A stretch of DNA of 56,956 bases from Bacteroidota bacterium (GCA_947464275.1 CANHVU010000023.1:1-56956), one strand, 5' to 3'. Positions 27,801 through 36,079 are shown, numbered from the stretch's first letter. Notes: generated by a model from the letters alone, not told the origin. Made by a program: numbers and translations.

Positions 27801-29269
27801 CAAGCTCCATGTTTTTAACCCTAGTATTTGTGCCAGTAATATACTATTTGGTTGCTACGGCATTGAAAAAATTTGAAAACAGTAATGACGAAAACAAAAA
27901 GGAAAATGAACCTGAAAGGTCTAATATTCAAAAAGTAATTGGTATTTTAATTATTGGTTTGTTTTCATTCAGTTATACTCAAGCTCAAACAAATCAATTA
28001 AGTTTAGAACAAGCACTTCACTTAGGTTTTACAAATAATGTGAATATTCAAACAGCACAAATTGAACAACTAAAATCAAAATTTCTAAAACAGGAATCAG
28101 CAAGTTACTTGTACCCAAATATTACCGGAGGATTAGGTTACAATAGAAATATAAAACCGCCTGTTTTTTTCTTTCCATCTTTTGATGCAGACCCTAATAC
28201 AGGAGCTTTGATTATCAACGATAAAAAATTGGTACCTGTAAATGCAGCTTCTGATAATGTTTATGATTTACGTACAACTTTTACAATGCCCATCTATAAT
28301 CAAAATATTATTAAGGGCTTACAAATAGCTAAACTAAACGAAAAGTTACAAAATGAAAATTTTAGGCTAACAAAGGTTCAAATTGGCGATGAAATTCAAA
28401 TAGCATACTTTAATACCTTATTGGCCGAAGAGCAAAAAAAAGTGGCTGAGAAATCAATTGCAAGTGCTGAAAGAAATCTCTTATTTATAAAATCACAGTT
28501 TGAACAAGGTTTGGTTAAAGCCAGCGATACACTAACTGTTTATATTAATGTAGAAAGTATGAAAGCAGGTTTATTAAGAACAAAAAATGCCATTAAGCAG
28601 TCTGAAAATCTATTGAAATACCTAATAGGTTTACCCATTGAAACTAGCATACAGCTTACTGACAGTTTATCCTTCAAAGAAATGATGAAAGAAGGAAAAA
28701 ATATAGATTTCATGCTTCGCCCAGAGTTTCGCATCAACATGTTAAATGCTGACATTGCAAAAAAACAAATCTCAATGGAACGCAGTCGATATTTACCCGA
28801 CTTGCAATTTATATCTCAATATCAAATATTAACACAAGCAAATGATTTCCAGTTTAGAGATTATAAATACCCACAAGCATTTTTTGTAGGAATACAATTG
28901 AATGTGCCAATATTTGATGGTTTTAGAACCAACTCAAAAGTTCAGTTTGCAAAGGCTCAATTAAGGCAAACAGAAATTCAACAAACTGATATGAAAAATA
29001 AAATAAACTTAGAAGTTCAAAATGCCATTGATAACCTAAATGAGGCAAAGGCTAATTATGAGCTTCAAAGCAATCTAATTAAATCAACCCAACAAAATTT
29101 AGATTTAGTTACCGACCGTTGGAGGCAAGGTTTGTTGAGATTTATAGAGGTTTCGGAAGCTGAATTGGAATTGATAAAAGCACAAATTACCCAAACAGGT
29201 GCTTTACATCAATATAAGTTGGCACAAATTGCTTACCAGCGTGCATTAGGGAAAAATTCTAATAACTAA
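24806..29269 (+). CDS. RND multidrug-type permease fused to TolC-like outer-membrane channel
   Basis: 1487 residues in one uninterrupted frame. Residues 1-1035 form a complete RND permease: 12 transmembrane helices, two periplasmic loops, the GILVDDSIVVLEN motif with the proton-relay Asp pair, and AKNAILLVDRTNEAR carrying the TM10 lysine. This fits the proton-driven HAE/drug-efflux class rather than heavy-metal CzcA. A charged linker is followed at about 1045-1065 by a hydrophobic signal-like segment (VIGILIIGLFSFSYTQAQ) and then a TolC/OEP domain (about 1068-1487, LSLEQALHLGFTNNVNIQTA onward). Fusing pump and channel in one chain is unusual; the signal-like segment may be cleaved to release the channel. 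Confidence 0.9.
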   Translation: MSITEIAIKRPILFIVLFLIITGFGIMSYKNLKYELLPDLVTPFVTVITEYPGASPKEVEDAITKKVEESVAGVSKIKRVSSQSSEDLSVVTIEFTPDVDVNQAAQETQRAVSKVIPEFPANVKLPSIEKYNVNDLPVLRIGVTSNLTETELFKLVKDDIKIRLNQVKNIGQTKIIGGASREVNVAVIPEKLAYYQISIAEITEAIRKYNSNVPLGNVKDNDLDIGLRLNLKADNIEGLSNIPIRSNSNTGTIYLKDLAQIHDQAKEPSVFARVNRKNSIGLFITKQTGSNAVELSEGVRNALTELEKTHANKDLKFIITQDSSEFTVQAANAVYKDFFIALFLVAIVMLVFLHSLRNAFIVMLAIPTSLMTSFIIMYFMGYTLNLMTLLAMSLVIGILVDDSIVVLENIYRHLEMGKDKVKASLDGRNEIGFAALSITLVDVVVFLPLFFIPGLVGSLVKQFSLVIVVSTLTSLLVSFTLTPMIASRFAKLETPNPNTFFGRISHFLEHLIKRLTDWYVVKLMWCLKHKAITISVTIGILFGSFGLISGGFVGSEFAPSTDKGELSLLINLQPGTKLSDTHEAVKEIEEKIKNLPEIERVFSTVGYQSSSNGEAFSPNAAAINVSLVPASKRTKSLKEIGRQIRNTAMTVPNIKARVSPVGLLGADDSPIILVLKSENRDSLVAAANKLLDYVRTIEGTFNSRLSTELGKAEFELVIDKEKAALLGVNVENIGFVLRNAINGFEDLKLKTPTGEVNMKIQFKAENRDATDKIPYYAVQNEAGQLVYLNQFTSTRLISSASTLERRNKQSSISVISQVSGKSVGDVGEEIRSHIAKASIPNNVILSYEGDLELQDDSFGKLGLALLTSFLLIYLIMVSLYNNWSYPFVVLFSIPVALIGALLALALTAKSLNVFSIFGLIMMMGLVAKNAILLVDRTNEARAEGMNLIDAILNAGQTRMRPILMTTLAMVIGMMPIAFAKGAGAELNSGMAWVLIGGLSSSMFLTLVFVPVIYYLVATALKKFENSNDENKKENEPERSNIQKVIGILIIGLFSFSYTQAQTNQLSLEQALHLGFTNNVNIQTAQIEQLKSKFLKQESASYLYPNITGGLGYNRNIKPPVFFFPSFDADPNTGALIINDKKLVPVNAASDNVYDLRTTFTMPIYNQNIIKGLQIAKLNEKLQNENFRLTKVQIGDEIQIAYFNTLLAEEQKKVAEKSIASAERNLLFIKSQFEQGLVKASDTLTVYINVESMKAGLLRTKNAIKQSENLLKYLIGLPIETSIQLTDSLSFKEMMKEGKNIDFMLRPEFRINMLNADIAKKQISMERSRYLPDLQFISQYQILTQANDFQFRDYKYPQAFFVGIQLNVPIFDGFRTNSKVQFAKAQLRQTEIQQTDMKNKINLEVQNAIDNLNEAKANYELQSNLIKSTQQNLDLVTDRWRQGLLRFIEVSEAELELIKAQITQTGALHQYKLAQIAYQRALGKNSNN

Positions 29270-29275
29270 CAAAAA

Positions 29276-29638
29276 ATGAAAACAATAATTTGTATTTTGC
29301 TCAACATAATTTCTGTTTACTGTTTTGCTCAGAAAGATAAAGTGATTGGTAAATGGAAAACCGAAGATAAAACAATTGTAGAAGTTATTTTGGTTAAACC
29401 CAATGAATATAAGATAAAGCAGATTTCCACACATAACGATGAAGAGCCCTATGATAATGGAAAATTTATTGGTGAATTTACATCAGTTTCTTCAAATGAG
29501 TGGAAGGGAATGTTTTTTGATTCAAAAGAACAAAAGTCTTATCAAGCTAAGTTTGTACTCACAAAAGATGGCAAACTTTCGATATCGGTTAAGTGGGGTT
29601 TATTAAACTATAAAGAAAATTGGGAAAAAGTGAACTAG
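29276..29638 (+). CDS. Small secreted DUF2147-like protein
   Basis: 120 residues with a signal peptide (MKTIICILLNIISVYCF, cleavage near CFA|QKD). The mature part has the VIGKWKTEDKTIVEVI opening, a central GEFTSVSSNEWKGMFFDSKE segment and a C-terminal LSISVKWGLLNYKENWEKV strand, matching the lipocalin-like layout of DUF2147 proteins. Function of that family is unknown. It starts 7 bp after the pump-channel fusion and ends 2 bp before the histidine kinase, so it belongs to the efflux/two-component operon and may be an envelope sensor or accessory subunit. Confidence 0.65.
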   Translation: MKTIICILLNIISVYCFAQKDKVIGKWKTEDKTIVEVILVKPNEYKIKQISTHNDEEPYDNGKFIGEFTSVSSNEWKGMFFDSKEQKSYQAKFVLTKDGKLSISVKWGLLNYKENWEKVN

Positions 29639-29640
29639 CA

Positions 29641-30714
29641 ATGAAAGATGTTAAAAATTTAAGTAGGTATATCAAATATAGATTATATGGATACCCACTA
29701 GTGGCCGTACTATTATATTTATTATTCGTATTGATAAACCCCTTAGAAGGTTTTTTTGAATCGTATGATAACTACCAAGTAGAAGACTACTTTAATGAAA
29801 TAGGTTATTTAATGCTTTTTACTTTTTTTTCTATTGAAACAGGAATTGGCACTACGCGCTTATTAGATAAATTTATTAAGTGGGAAAATAAACCAATACC
29901 AAGAATAATATTACAGCTTTTAGTTCAAATATTGGCGTTAATAATTTTATTTATGGTTATTGCCCAAATTGCCATGTATTTTACTCCTAGCTTTATTTCT
30001 CAGCAAGAAGAATTGCTAGTGAGGCAGGCTATTGTATTAGGTGTTTTAGTTTCCATAATAGTAACAGCATTTTTTACGGCCGAACATTTTTTATTGAGTT
30101 GGAATGATGCAAAGTTAAAGGCTACCTTGTTGGAAAAAAAAGCCTTGGAAGCTGAATTAGCAGCATTGAGAACACAAATAGATCCACATTTTTTATTCAA
30201 TAATTTTAGTACACTAACTGCACTTATTGAAGACGATAAAGAAACTGCCATCAATTATTTGGAAAGGCTTACCAGTGTTTATCGCTATTTACTTACGCAT
30301 AGAAACAAATCATTAGCCACGGTTTTTGACGAATCGCTTTTTGCACATGCATACATCTATTTATACCAAGTAAGATATGGGAAAAACTTCAGTGTAGTAA
30401 TAGATATACATCCAGATTCTTTGCAAAAAAGAATTCCACCATTAACACTTCAATTACTGATTGAAAATGCTGTAAAACATAATACCATATCGGCAAGCGA
30501 ACCATTAGCAATTAAAGTATTTCAGTTAGATAATCAATCCTTGATTATAGAAAACAACCTTAATGCCAAAACTATTAAAGAAGAAAGCACAGGTTTAGGA
30601 TTAGAAAATATAAACCAACGATATAAACTTTTAGGTTTTGAGAATGGGATTATGGTAAACAATACCCAACAAACTTTTCAAGTAATTATTCCACTAATAA
30701 AAAATGAAAATTAA
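29641..30714 (+). CDS. LytS/YehU-type sensor histidine kinase
   Basis: 357 residues from the ATG at 29641; an in-frame TTG 21 bp upstream overlaps the previous gene. Four membrane helices in the first 150 residues are followed by a coiled segment and the His_kinase domain (PF06580) with the phosphoacceptor in LRTQIDPHFLFNNF (histidine near residue 183). The HATPase part has LLIENAVKHN (N-box) and STGLGLENINQRYKLLG (G-box). Such kinases phosphorylate LytTR-type regulators. The partner starts inside the last 11 bp of this gene. Location behind efflux genes suggests it senses an envelope or drug signal for that operon. Confidence 0.92.
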   Translation: MKDVKNLSRYIKYRLYGYPLVAVLLYLLFVLINPLEGFFESYDNYQVEDYFNEIGYLMLFTFFSIETGIGTTRLLDKFIKWENKPIPRIILQLLVQILALIILFMVIAQIAMYFTPSFISQQEELLVRQAIVLGVLVSIIVTAFFTAEHFLLSWNDAKLKATLLEKKALEAELAALRTQIDPHFLFNNFSTLTALIEDDKETAINYLERLTSVYRYLLTHRNKSLATVFDESLFAHAYIYLYQVRYGKNFSVVIDIHPDSLQKRIPPLTLQLLIENAVKHNTISASEPLAIKVFQLDNQSLIIENNLNAKTIKEESTGLGLENINQRYKLLGFENGIMVNNTQQTFQVIIPLIKNEN

Positions 30715-31465
30715 CTGCTTAATTATAGAAGATGAGATTCCTAATGCCAACCGATTAGAAAAATTATTAGGACAAACAGATTTTGAAGTTACTGTATTGG
30801 AAAAAATTGCTACCATAAAGGACGCGGTAATATGGCTCAAGAACAATCCAAAACCCGACCTGTTATTATTAGACATTCGCCTTTCTGACGGCATTAGTTT
30901 CGAAATATTTAAACAAATAGAAATTGATATACCCATCATATTTACTACCGCTTACGATGAGTATGCCATTCAAGCTTTTAAAGTAAATAGTATTGACTAT
31001 CTTTTAAAACCCATTGTATTGGCTGAATTAAATACAGCCCTTCATAAATTAGAAAAGAACAAACTTACAAAGCCTGAAAACGACTTAAGCCATATATTAA
31101 CCAAGCTTAAAGTAAATGAGCCAACTTACAGAAATCGGTTTTTGATAACCTTTAGAGAGCAGTTTATTCCCATTGACATTAACCAAGTAGCGTATTTTCA
31201 TTCCCAAAACAAAATTACTTATCTCATCACGCATAAAAATGAGCATTACATTATTGATTTAACTATGGAACGATTAGAAGAAGAACTTGACCCCAAGCAG
31301 TTTTTCCGTGCATCCCGCCAATTAATCATAAAGCAAGAAAGTATTCACAAAATCAGCAGTCATTTTAACGGGAAAGTTAAATTGGATTTATCACCTGCCT
31401 TGGATGCTGAAGTTGTATTAAGTAGGGAAAAATCATCAGCACTAAAAGAATGGTTGAATAATTAA
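30704..31465 (+). CDS. LytTR-family response regulator
   Basis: 253 residues. The receiver domain (1-120) has the acidic pocket E9/D10, phosphoacceptor D57 in LLLLDIRLSDG, the FTTAYDEYA switch region and lysine in DYLLKP. A LytTR DNA-binding domain (about 150-250) follows, with FIPIDINQVAYFHSQNKITYL and FRASRQLIIKQESI motifs. It overlaps the kinase gene by 11 bp, so translation is coupled. LytTR proteins bind pairs of short direct repeats; likely targets include the efflux operon, but no binding repeat was identified with confidence. Confidence 0.95.
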   Translation: MKINCLIIEDEIPNANRLEKLLGQTDFEVTVLEKIATIKDAVIWLKNNPKPDLLLLDIRLSDGISFEIFKQIEIDIPIIFTTAYDEYAIQAFKVNSIDYLLKPIVLAELNTALHKLEKNKLTKPENDLSHILTKLKVNEPTYRNRFLITFREQFIPIDINQVAYFHSQNKITYLITHKNEHYIIDLTMERLEEELDPKQFFRASRQLIIKQESIHKISSHFNGKVKLDLSPALDAEVVLSREKSSALKEWLNN

Positions 31466-31953
31466 TTTATATAAAGATTAGGTACAAATAATAATTTAAT
31501 TTTTAAAACCAAATTGCCATTTTACTTACAAAAAAAAATACTTTTTTATTACATATTTTATTCTCACTGCAAGTCTAAAGGGTGTTTTAGCGAAGCAGCA
31601 CCAAAAAGAAATAAGTATCGCCCCTATGGGGCTTTGGGTTGGTGGTGAGTTCCTTTTTGTTACAATAGTTTCGCTCCTATGGAGCTTTGTGTATTTAGTT
31701 TGCAGTACTTAGTTCTTAGTACTTAGTTTTTCACTCCTTGAGTGATTTGGTTGTAGTTATGTTAATCATCTTAATCATCTAAATCAAATAAATCATAATT
31801 TAGACAATGGACTTGTTAGCTTGAAATTGCTTCTCTAGGAACGCAATGACGTTCACTAAAGCTTAAGTTAAAATATAGTTTTAGAAATAAATGAACAAGT
31901 GTCGCCTTAACTAACTGGTTTTTTAAGTAAATAAAAAGTTACTTTTGCTGCTC
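31466..31953. other. Noncoding interval rich in dispersed short repeats
   Basis: 488 bp with no supported gene. It contains two diverged copies of a small hairpin element (TCGCCCCTATGGGGCTTTG at about 31618 and TCGCTCCTATGGAGCTTTG at about 31669), duplicated AGTACTTAGTT sequence (about 31703-31728), TTAATCATC repeats (about 31762-31780) and a degenerate GAAATTGCTTC...CGCAATGACG dispersed sequence (31823-31852). The mnmE promoter is at its right end. Confidence 0.6.
31940..31947 (+). promoter_or_regulatory. -7 box of mnmE
   Basis: TACTTTTG matches TAnnTTTG and ends 6 bp before the ATG at 31954, so the mRNA leader would be absent or only a few bases long. The -33 element is not clear. Confidence 0.5.
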
Positions 31954-33372
31954 ATGAGTAATTATTTAAGAAGCGATTTAAACGATACCATTTGTGCATT
32001 GGCAACTCCCGAAGGTATTGGTGCTATTGGTGTTATCAGAATAAGTGGTAGTAATGCCATTGAGTTGGTTAATCAAGTTTTTAAAGGTAAAAACTTAACA
32101 CAACAAGCATCGCATACTGCTCATTTTGGTAGAATTATAGAAAACAGTAATCCCGAAAACATAAAGGTAATTGATGAGGTATTGGCTACTATTTTTGTAG
32201 CGCCAAAATCGTACACAGGCGAAAATACGGTAGAAATTAGCTGCCATGGTTCAGCTTATATTCAACAACAAATACTACAAACACTTATCAAACAAGGTGC
32301 TCGTTCGGCTAAACCTGGCGAGTTTACCATGCGTGCATTTTTAAATAAAAAATTGGATTTAACGCAAGCCGAAGCAGTAGCCGATTTAATTGCGAGTAAT
32401 AGCGAAGCAAGCCACCAAACAGCCATGACCCAAATGCGAGGTGGATTTTCGAGCCAAATTTTAGATTTAAGAGAACGTTTGGTAAATTTTGCTTCGTTAA
32501 TTGAGTTAGAATTAGATTTTGGCGAAGAAGATGTGGAGTTTGCTAGTAGGCCACAATTAAAAGATTTGGTTCAAAATATTTTAAACTTGGTGCAATCGCT
32601 ATTGCAATCGTTTAAGTATGGCAATGCCATTAAAAATGGAATTCCTACGGTAATAGTAGGTAAACCAAATGCTGGAAAATCTACATTGCTGAATGCCTTG
32701 ATAAATGATGAAAGAGCCATTGTAAGTTCCATAGCCGGCACTACCCGCGATACCATTGAAGAAACTTTTATTATTGATGGTATATTATTTAGATTGATTG
32801 ATACCGCAGGTATTAGAAAAAACACCAACGATGCCATAGAAACCATTGGTATAGAACGTACTTTTGAAAGTATAAACAAAGCTAGTATTGTCATTTATTT
32901 ATTTGATGCCAGCACCACCACTAGTGCTGAGTTAGAAACTGAATTAAACGCTTTGGTAAAAAACCAAGCAGTAATTATTCCGGTAGCTAATAAAATAGAT
33001 TTACTAAACGAAGCCAATAAAACTCAAATTATAGATTCGTTTAACAATATAAACAGCATTTACAAACCGCTTTATGTAAGCACCTTACAAAAGGAAAATT
33101 TAGCTCAATTAAACCAAAAGCTAATTGATATAGTGCGAGGTGATGAAGTAAAAAATGATGTAATTATCACCAATATGCGCCATTACGAAGCTTTGTTAAA
33201 TACATCGAATGCACTGCAAGATGTTTTAACGGGAATGGATTTGCAACAAACTGGCGATTTATTAGCGTTTGATATTAGAAAAGCAATTTTCCATTTAGGC
33301 GAAATAGTAGGCGATATAACAACAGACGATTTACTAGAAAATATTTTCAGTAAGTTCTGTATCGGAAAATAA
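31954..33372 (+). CDS. mnmE: tRNA uridine-5-carboxymethylaminomethyl(34) synthesis GTPase MnmE
   Basis: 472 residues from the ATG at 31954 (MSNYLRSDLNDTICALATP); an in-frame TTG three codons earlier is unlikely because it overlaps the -7 box. The N-terminal formyl-tetrahydrofolate-binding domain is followed by helices and an inserted G domain with GKPNAGKSTLLNAL (G1), DTAG (G3) and NKID (G4), and the protein ends in the invariant FCIGK. With MnmG it modifies U34 in the wobble position of tRNAs that read two-codon boxes. A strong terminator follows and the accessory island begins right after it. Confidence 0.97.
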   Translation: MSNYLRSDLNDTICALATPEGIGAIGVIRISGSNAIELVNQVFKGKNLTQQASHTAHFGRIIENSNPENIKVIDEVLATIFVAPKSYTGENTVEISCHGSAYIQQQILQTLIKQGARSAKPGEFTMRAFLNKKLDLTQAEAVADLIASNSEASHQTAMTQMRGGFSSQILDLRERLVNFASLIELELDFGEEDVEFASRPQLKDLVQNILNLVQSLLQSFKYGNAIKNGIPTVIVGKPNAGKSTLLNALINDERAIVSSIAGTTRDTIEETFIIDGILFRLIDTAGIRKNTNDAIETIGIERTFESINKASIVIYLFDASTTTSAELETELNALVKNQAVIIPVANKIDLLNEANKTQIIDSFNNINSIYKPLYVSTLQKENLAQLNQKLIDIVRGDEVKNDVIITNMRHYEALLNTSNALQDVLTGMDLQQTGDLLAFDIRKAIFHLGEIVGDITTDDLLENIFSKFCIGK

Positions 33373-33416
33373 CAGCCCAAAATAAACAATTTTGAACCTT
33401 ATAACAAAACAAAGCT

Positions 33417-33442
33417 AAGCCCTTATAAATAGGGCTTTTTTT
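33417..33442 (+). terminator. Rho-independent terminator downstream of mnmE
   Basis: A stem AAGCCCT (33417-33423) with AGGGCTT (33431-33437) and a 7-base loop is followed by a T-run, 45 bp after the mnmE stop. This is also the natural left boundary of the accessory island. Confidence 0.8.
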
Positions 33443-33494
33443 ATGTGTTTGCTATTTGGTTGTTAATATTTGGTATTTGGTTTATCATGACTAA

Positions 33495-33595
33495 TTTGTA
33501 CCTTCGTTGTACCTTGAAAGGAATTAAGGAACAATTTTGTACCTCAATTCTTTTTTTTGGTTTACATAGTTTACACTTTTACACACTTTATTACA
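33495..33595. promoter_or_regulatory. Short direct-repeat cluster upstream of the HTH and integrase genes
   Basis: Three copies of the decamer TTTGTACCTT or close variants (33495-33504, 33506-33515, 33536-33545) are followed by TTACA-containing repeats (33562, 33571, 33579, 33591). Such clusters beside a tyrosine recombinase could be integrase arm sites or operators for the HTH gene. GTTTACA also recurs in the repeat units at 36.7-37.0 kb. Confidence 0.4.
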
Positions 33596-33607
33596 AGTAT
33601 AAATAAA

Positions 33608-34165
33608 ATGAGTTCAAATATTAAGATACAAAAAATCTGTATGCTTTGTGGGATTGAGTTTACAGCAAAAACAACTGTTACTCAATATTGCAGCAGTAAT
33701 TGTGGCAAGCGTGCTTACAAATTACGAAATAGAACAGCAAAAATTGAAGCAACGAACAATGAAACAAAAGCTATAAAAGCCAAACCAATTGAACTACTAA
33801 AAGAAAGGGAATTTTTAACAGTTACACAGGTTTCAAAATTAATTGGCTGCTCTCGCCAAAACATTTACAAAATGATAAATTCAGGTAAACTCAAAGCAAC
33901 TAACATACTAGAAAAGAAAACCATTATTAAACGTTCAGATATTGATATGCTTTTTGAACCACATGAGCCAACTATTATTCAAACAATTACTGAGACTATT
34001 CAAATTAATATTTCGGATTGTTACACATTAACTGATGTCCAAAATAAATTTGGAGTTTCTGAAAAGGCATTGCTTCAAATCATAACAAGAAACAATATAC
34101 CAAAAATAAAAAATGGATGGTATTCATACGTTCCTAAAACATTAATTGATAAACTATTTAATTAA
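33608..34165 (+). CDS. Zinc-finger plus HTH (excisionase-like) DNA-binding protein
   Basis: 185 residues from the ATG at 33608; an earlier in-frame TTG-type start at 33557 lies in promoter-like sequence. Residues 8-32 contain CMLCGIEF...YCSSNCGKRAY, a short zinc-binding finger, and residues 64-110 form a MerR/Xis-type helix-turn-helix (FLTVTQVSKLIGCSRQNIYK, then GKLKA). A second HTH-like segment lies near the C-terminus. In Bacteroidota mobile elements a protein of this kind commonly precedes the integrase and probably controls excision direction. It ends 19 bp before the integrase start, implying co-transcription. Confidence 0.75.
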   Translation: MSSNIKIQKICMLCGIEFTAKTTVTQYCSSNCGKRAYKLRNRTAKIEATNNETKAIKAKPIELLKEREFLTVTQVSKLIGCSRQNIYKMINSGKLKATNILEKKTIIKRSDIDMLFEPHEPTIIQTITETIQINISDCYTLTDVQNKFGVSEKALLQIITRNNIPKIKNGWYSYVPKTLIDKLFN

Positions 34166-34184
34166 ACACCAAAGCATAAAAACA

Positions 34185-35348
34185 ATGGCTATAAAAGTAA
34201 AGTTAAGAAAAAAGGCAATTTCAGGGAACAGGCAAAGCCTGTATTTAGATTTTTACCCAGCTATTCCGCACCCCGAAACAAGCAAACCCACACGAAGGGA
34301 ATTTATAGGGTTATATCTTTTTGATAAGGCGAAGAGTCCACTTGATAAGCAGCATAACAAAGATACTTTACAGATTGCAGAACAGATAAGGCAGAAAAGG
34401 GAAAACCATTTTAACAAGCCTGAAATTTACACTGGGTATGAAAAGGAACAACTAAAGATTAAGGAAAGGGGCGAACATAATTTTGTTGCCTATTTCAAAA
34501 GCCTTGTTGACAAACGCAAAGCTAGCAACCACGATAACTGGGTTTCGGCTTACAAATACCTCAATATTTTTACTGGGGGTAATAATGATAATAACACAAT
34601 TGGGAATCTGAAGTTTGCCGACCTCAACGAAAAGTTTTGTAATGATTTCAAAGATTATTTGCTCAATATAAAAAGCAATAAGAGAAGCAAAACAACCCTT
34701 GCCCAAAATTCAGCCGTTTCCTATTTCAATAAGCTAAAGGCAACTTTAAAGCAAGCCTATAAAGACGGGCATTTAAACACCGACCTGAATGCGAAAATTG
34801 CATGTATTGAAACACAGGAAACAATAAAACAAACCCTAACCATTGAGGAACTGAACAAACTTGCAAAAGCTGAATGTAATTACCCATTACTGAAAAATTA
34901 TGTTTTGTTTTCAGCCCTTACAGGTATGGCGCATAAGGAAATGCAAAACCTTAACTGGGGTCAAGTTGAGGTGTCGGAATCGTTCGGAATAAGGATTAAA
35001 ATGATAAGACAGAAAACGGACAAACCTTACAATATCAATATTTCTGAACAGGCTTACAGCTTAATGGGTGAACGTAAAGAACCAGCCGACAAAGTATTTG
35101 AGGGTATAAACAACCGTGATAGATTTATTTTTTTCCCTTTATGGCTTGCTGAAGTTGGAATAAAAAAGCATATGACCTTTCACGATTTAAGACATACGTA
35201 CGGCTGTTTGCAAATTGATTTGGGAACAGATATTTACACCTTACAAGGCAATATGGGACACGCAACCCCTCGACAAAGTATGATGTATGGAAAAATAAGC
35301 GACCAAAGAAAACGAGCAGCAGCTGACAAAATACAATTAGATTTTTAA
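34185..35348 (+). CDS. Tyrosine recombinase / integrase (IntDOT-like)
   Basis: 387 residues from the ATG at 34185. An N-terminal arm-binding region, a SAM-like core-binding domain (about 95-190, FVAYFKSLVDKRKASNHDNW) and a catalytic domain are present. Catalytic residues seen are HDLRHTY (His and Arg II), GHAT (His) and MMYGKI (nucleophile Tyr), plus a lysine in RQKTDK. The box-I position normally carrying Arg reads TGMAHKEMQNL, so Arg I is missing; loss of Arg I is known from IntDOT of the conjugative transposon CTnDOT. It should integrate and excise the surrounding element. The attachment site was not identified. Confidence 0.9.
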   Translation: MAIKVKLRKKAISGNRQSLYLDFYPAIPHPETSKPTRREFIGLYLFDKAKSPLDKQHNKDTLQIAEQIRQKRENHFNKPEIYTGYEKEQLKIKERGEHNFVAYFKSLVDKRKASNHDNWVSAYKYLNIFTGGNNDNNTIGNLKFADLNEKFCNDFKDYLLNIKSNKRSKTTLAQNSAVSYFNKLKATLKQAYKDGHLNTDLNAKIACIETQETIKQTLTIEELNKLAKAECNYPLLKNYVLFSALTGMAHKEMQNLNWGQVEVSESFGIRIKMIRQKTDKPYNINISEQAYSLMGERKEPADKVFEGINNRDRFIFFPLWLAEVGIKKHMTFHDLRHTYGCLQIDLGTDIYTLQGNMGHATPRQSMMYGKISDQRKRAAADKIQLDF

Positions 35349-36079
35349 ATATTTTTGCGCTCAAATTTTAGCTTTTAACACTAGTATTTTACAAGTATTT
35401 TCAACCGATAAAAGCAACTAGATAACCATTTTAAGTAACTGTAAAATAAAATTGTGCGCATGTTTAAACTTAACCTTGCGCCAATTCATGCTCACAAACA
35501 AAAAAGAAAAATAGCCGAAAAAACCTTCAAATTACCGACAGTACATTATTTTATACTTCGATTCACTAGAATTTTAGCTTTAAAGGATAAATGTTTTGAG
35601 TTTCCTATTTAAACATCACATTGGAACATTTATTATTTCCAGAAGGGAAAATTCTGTAAATGGCTATTTTACTTGGGAAATATAATTAAAAGAAGCAATT
35701 GAAAATTATGAACATTCAAAAAAATCAATGCTCCTAATGGGGTATTGAAAACTGTAAACTTAATAAAAGCAGTAAAAACAACAGTAATTCAAATGGCTAA
35801 GATTGATTTTACAAATACTAAGGAATTAGTGACGCTGCATTGAAAAAAAGAATAGAGCTTACAAATTTTGCAAACAAGAATGCATGATTTGGAGAATATT
35901 TAGTGCGCTCACTTGGTGTTTTTAGATTTAAAGGTGAAGCAATAAAAAACTCCCTGATTTTGAAACAGGGAGTTCAACTCCACCTAATTATTCTAAAATG
36001 GTTAAAAACACCAAACTGCAAATCCCTAGGCTCATAATTTTGGCTATACTTTGCCGTGTAAATTATAATAAAACATAAT
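35349..36079. other. Interval without intact genes, traces of decayed coding sequence
   Basis: 731 bp. Short protein-like stretches interrupted by stops and frame changes run from about 35590 to 35945 (for example LIKAVKTTVIQMAKIDF and GEYLVRSLGVFRFKGEA on the plus strand), suggesting a degraded gene of unknown identity. GCGCA-containing words at 35456 and 35490 recall the repeats at 36.8-39.1 kb. The right end holds the terminator of the lipoprotein gene. Confidence 0.35.
35943..35974 (-). terminator. Rho-independent terminator of the lipoprotein gene
   Basis: Perfect 9-bp stem (AACTCCCTG at 35948-35956, CAGGGAGTT at 35966-35974) followed on the minus strand by TTTTTTATT. It lies about 105 bp past the stop of the lipoprotein gene. 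Confidence 0.8.

Noticed and set aside
33373-33500. tRNA gene as attachment site
   Set aside because: No cloverleaf with TTC-arm sequence was seen near mnmE or elsewhere in the window.
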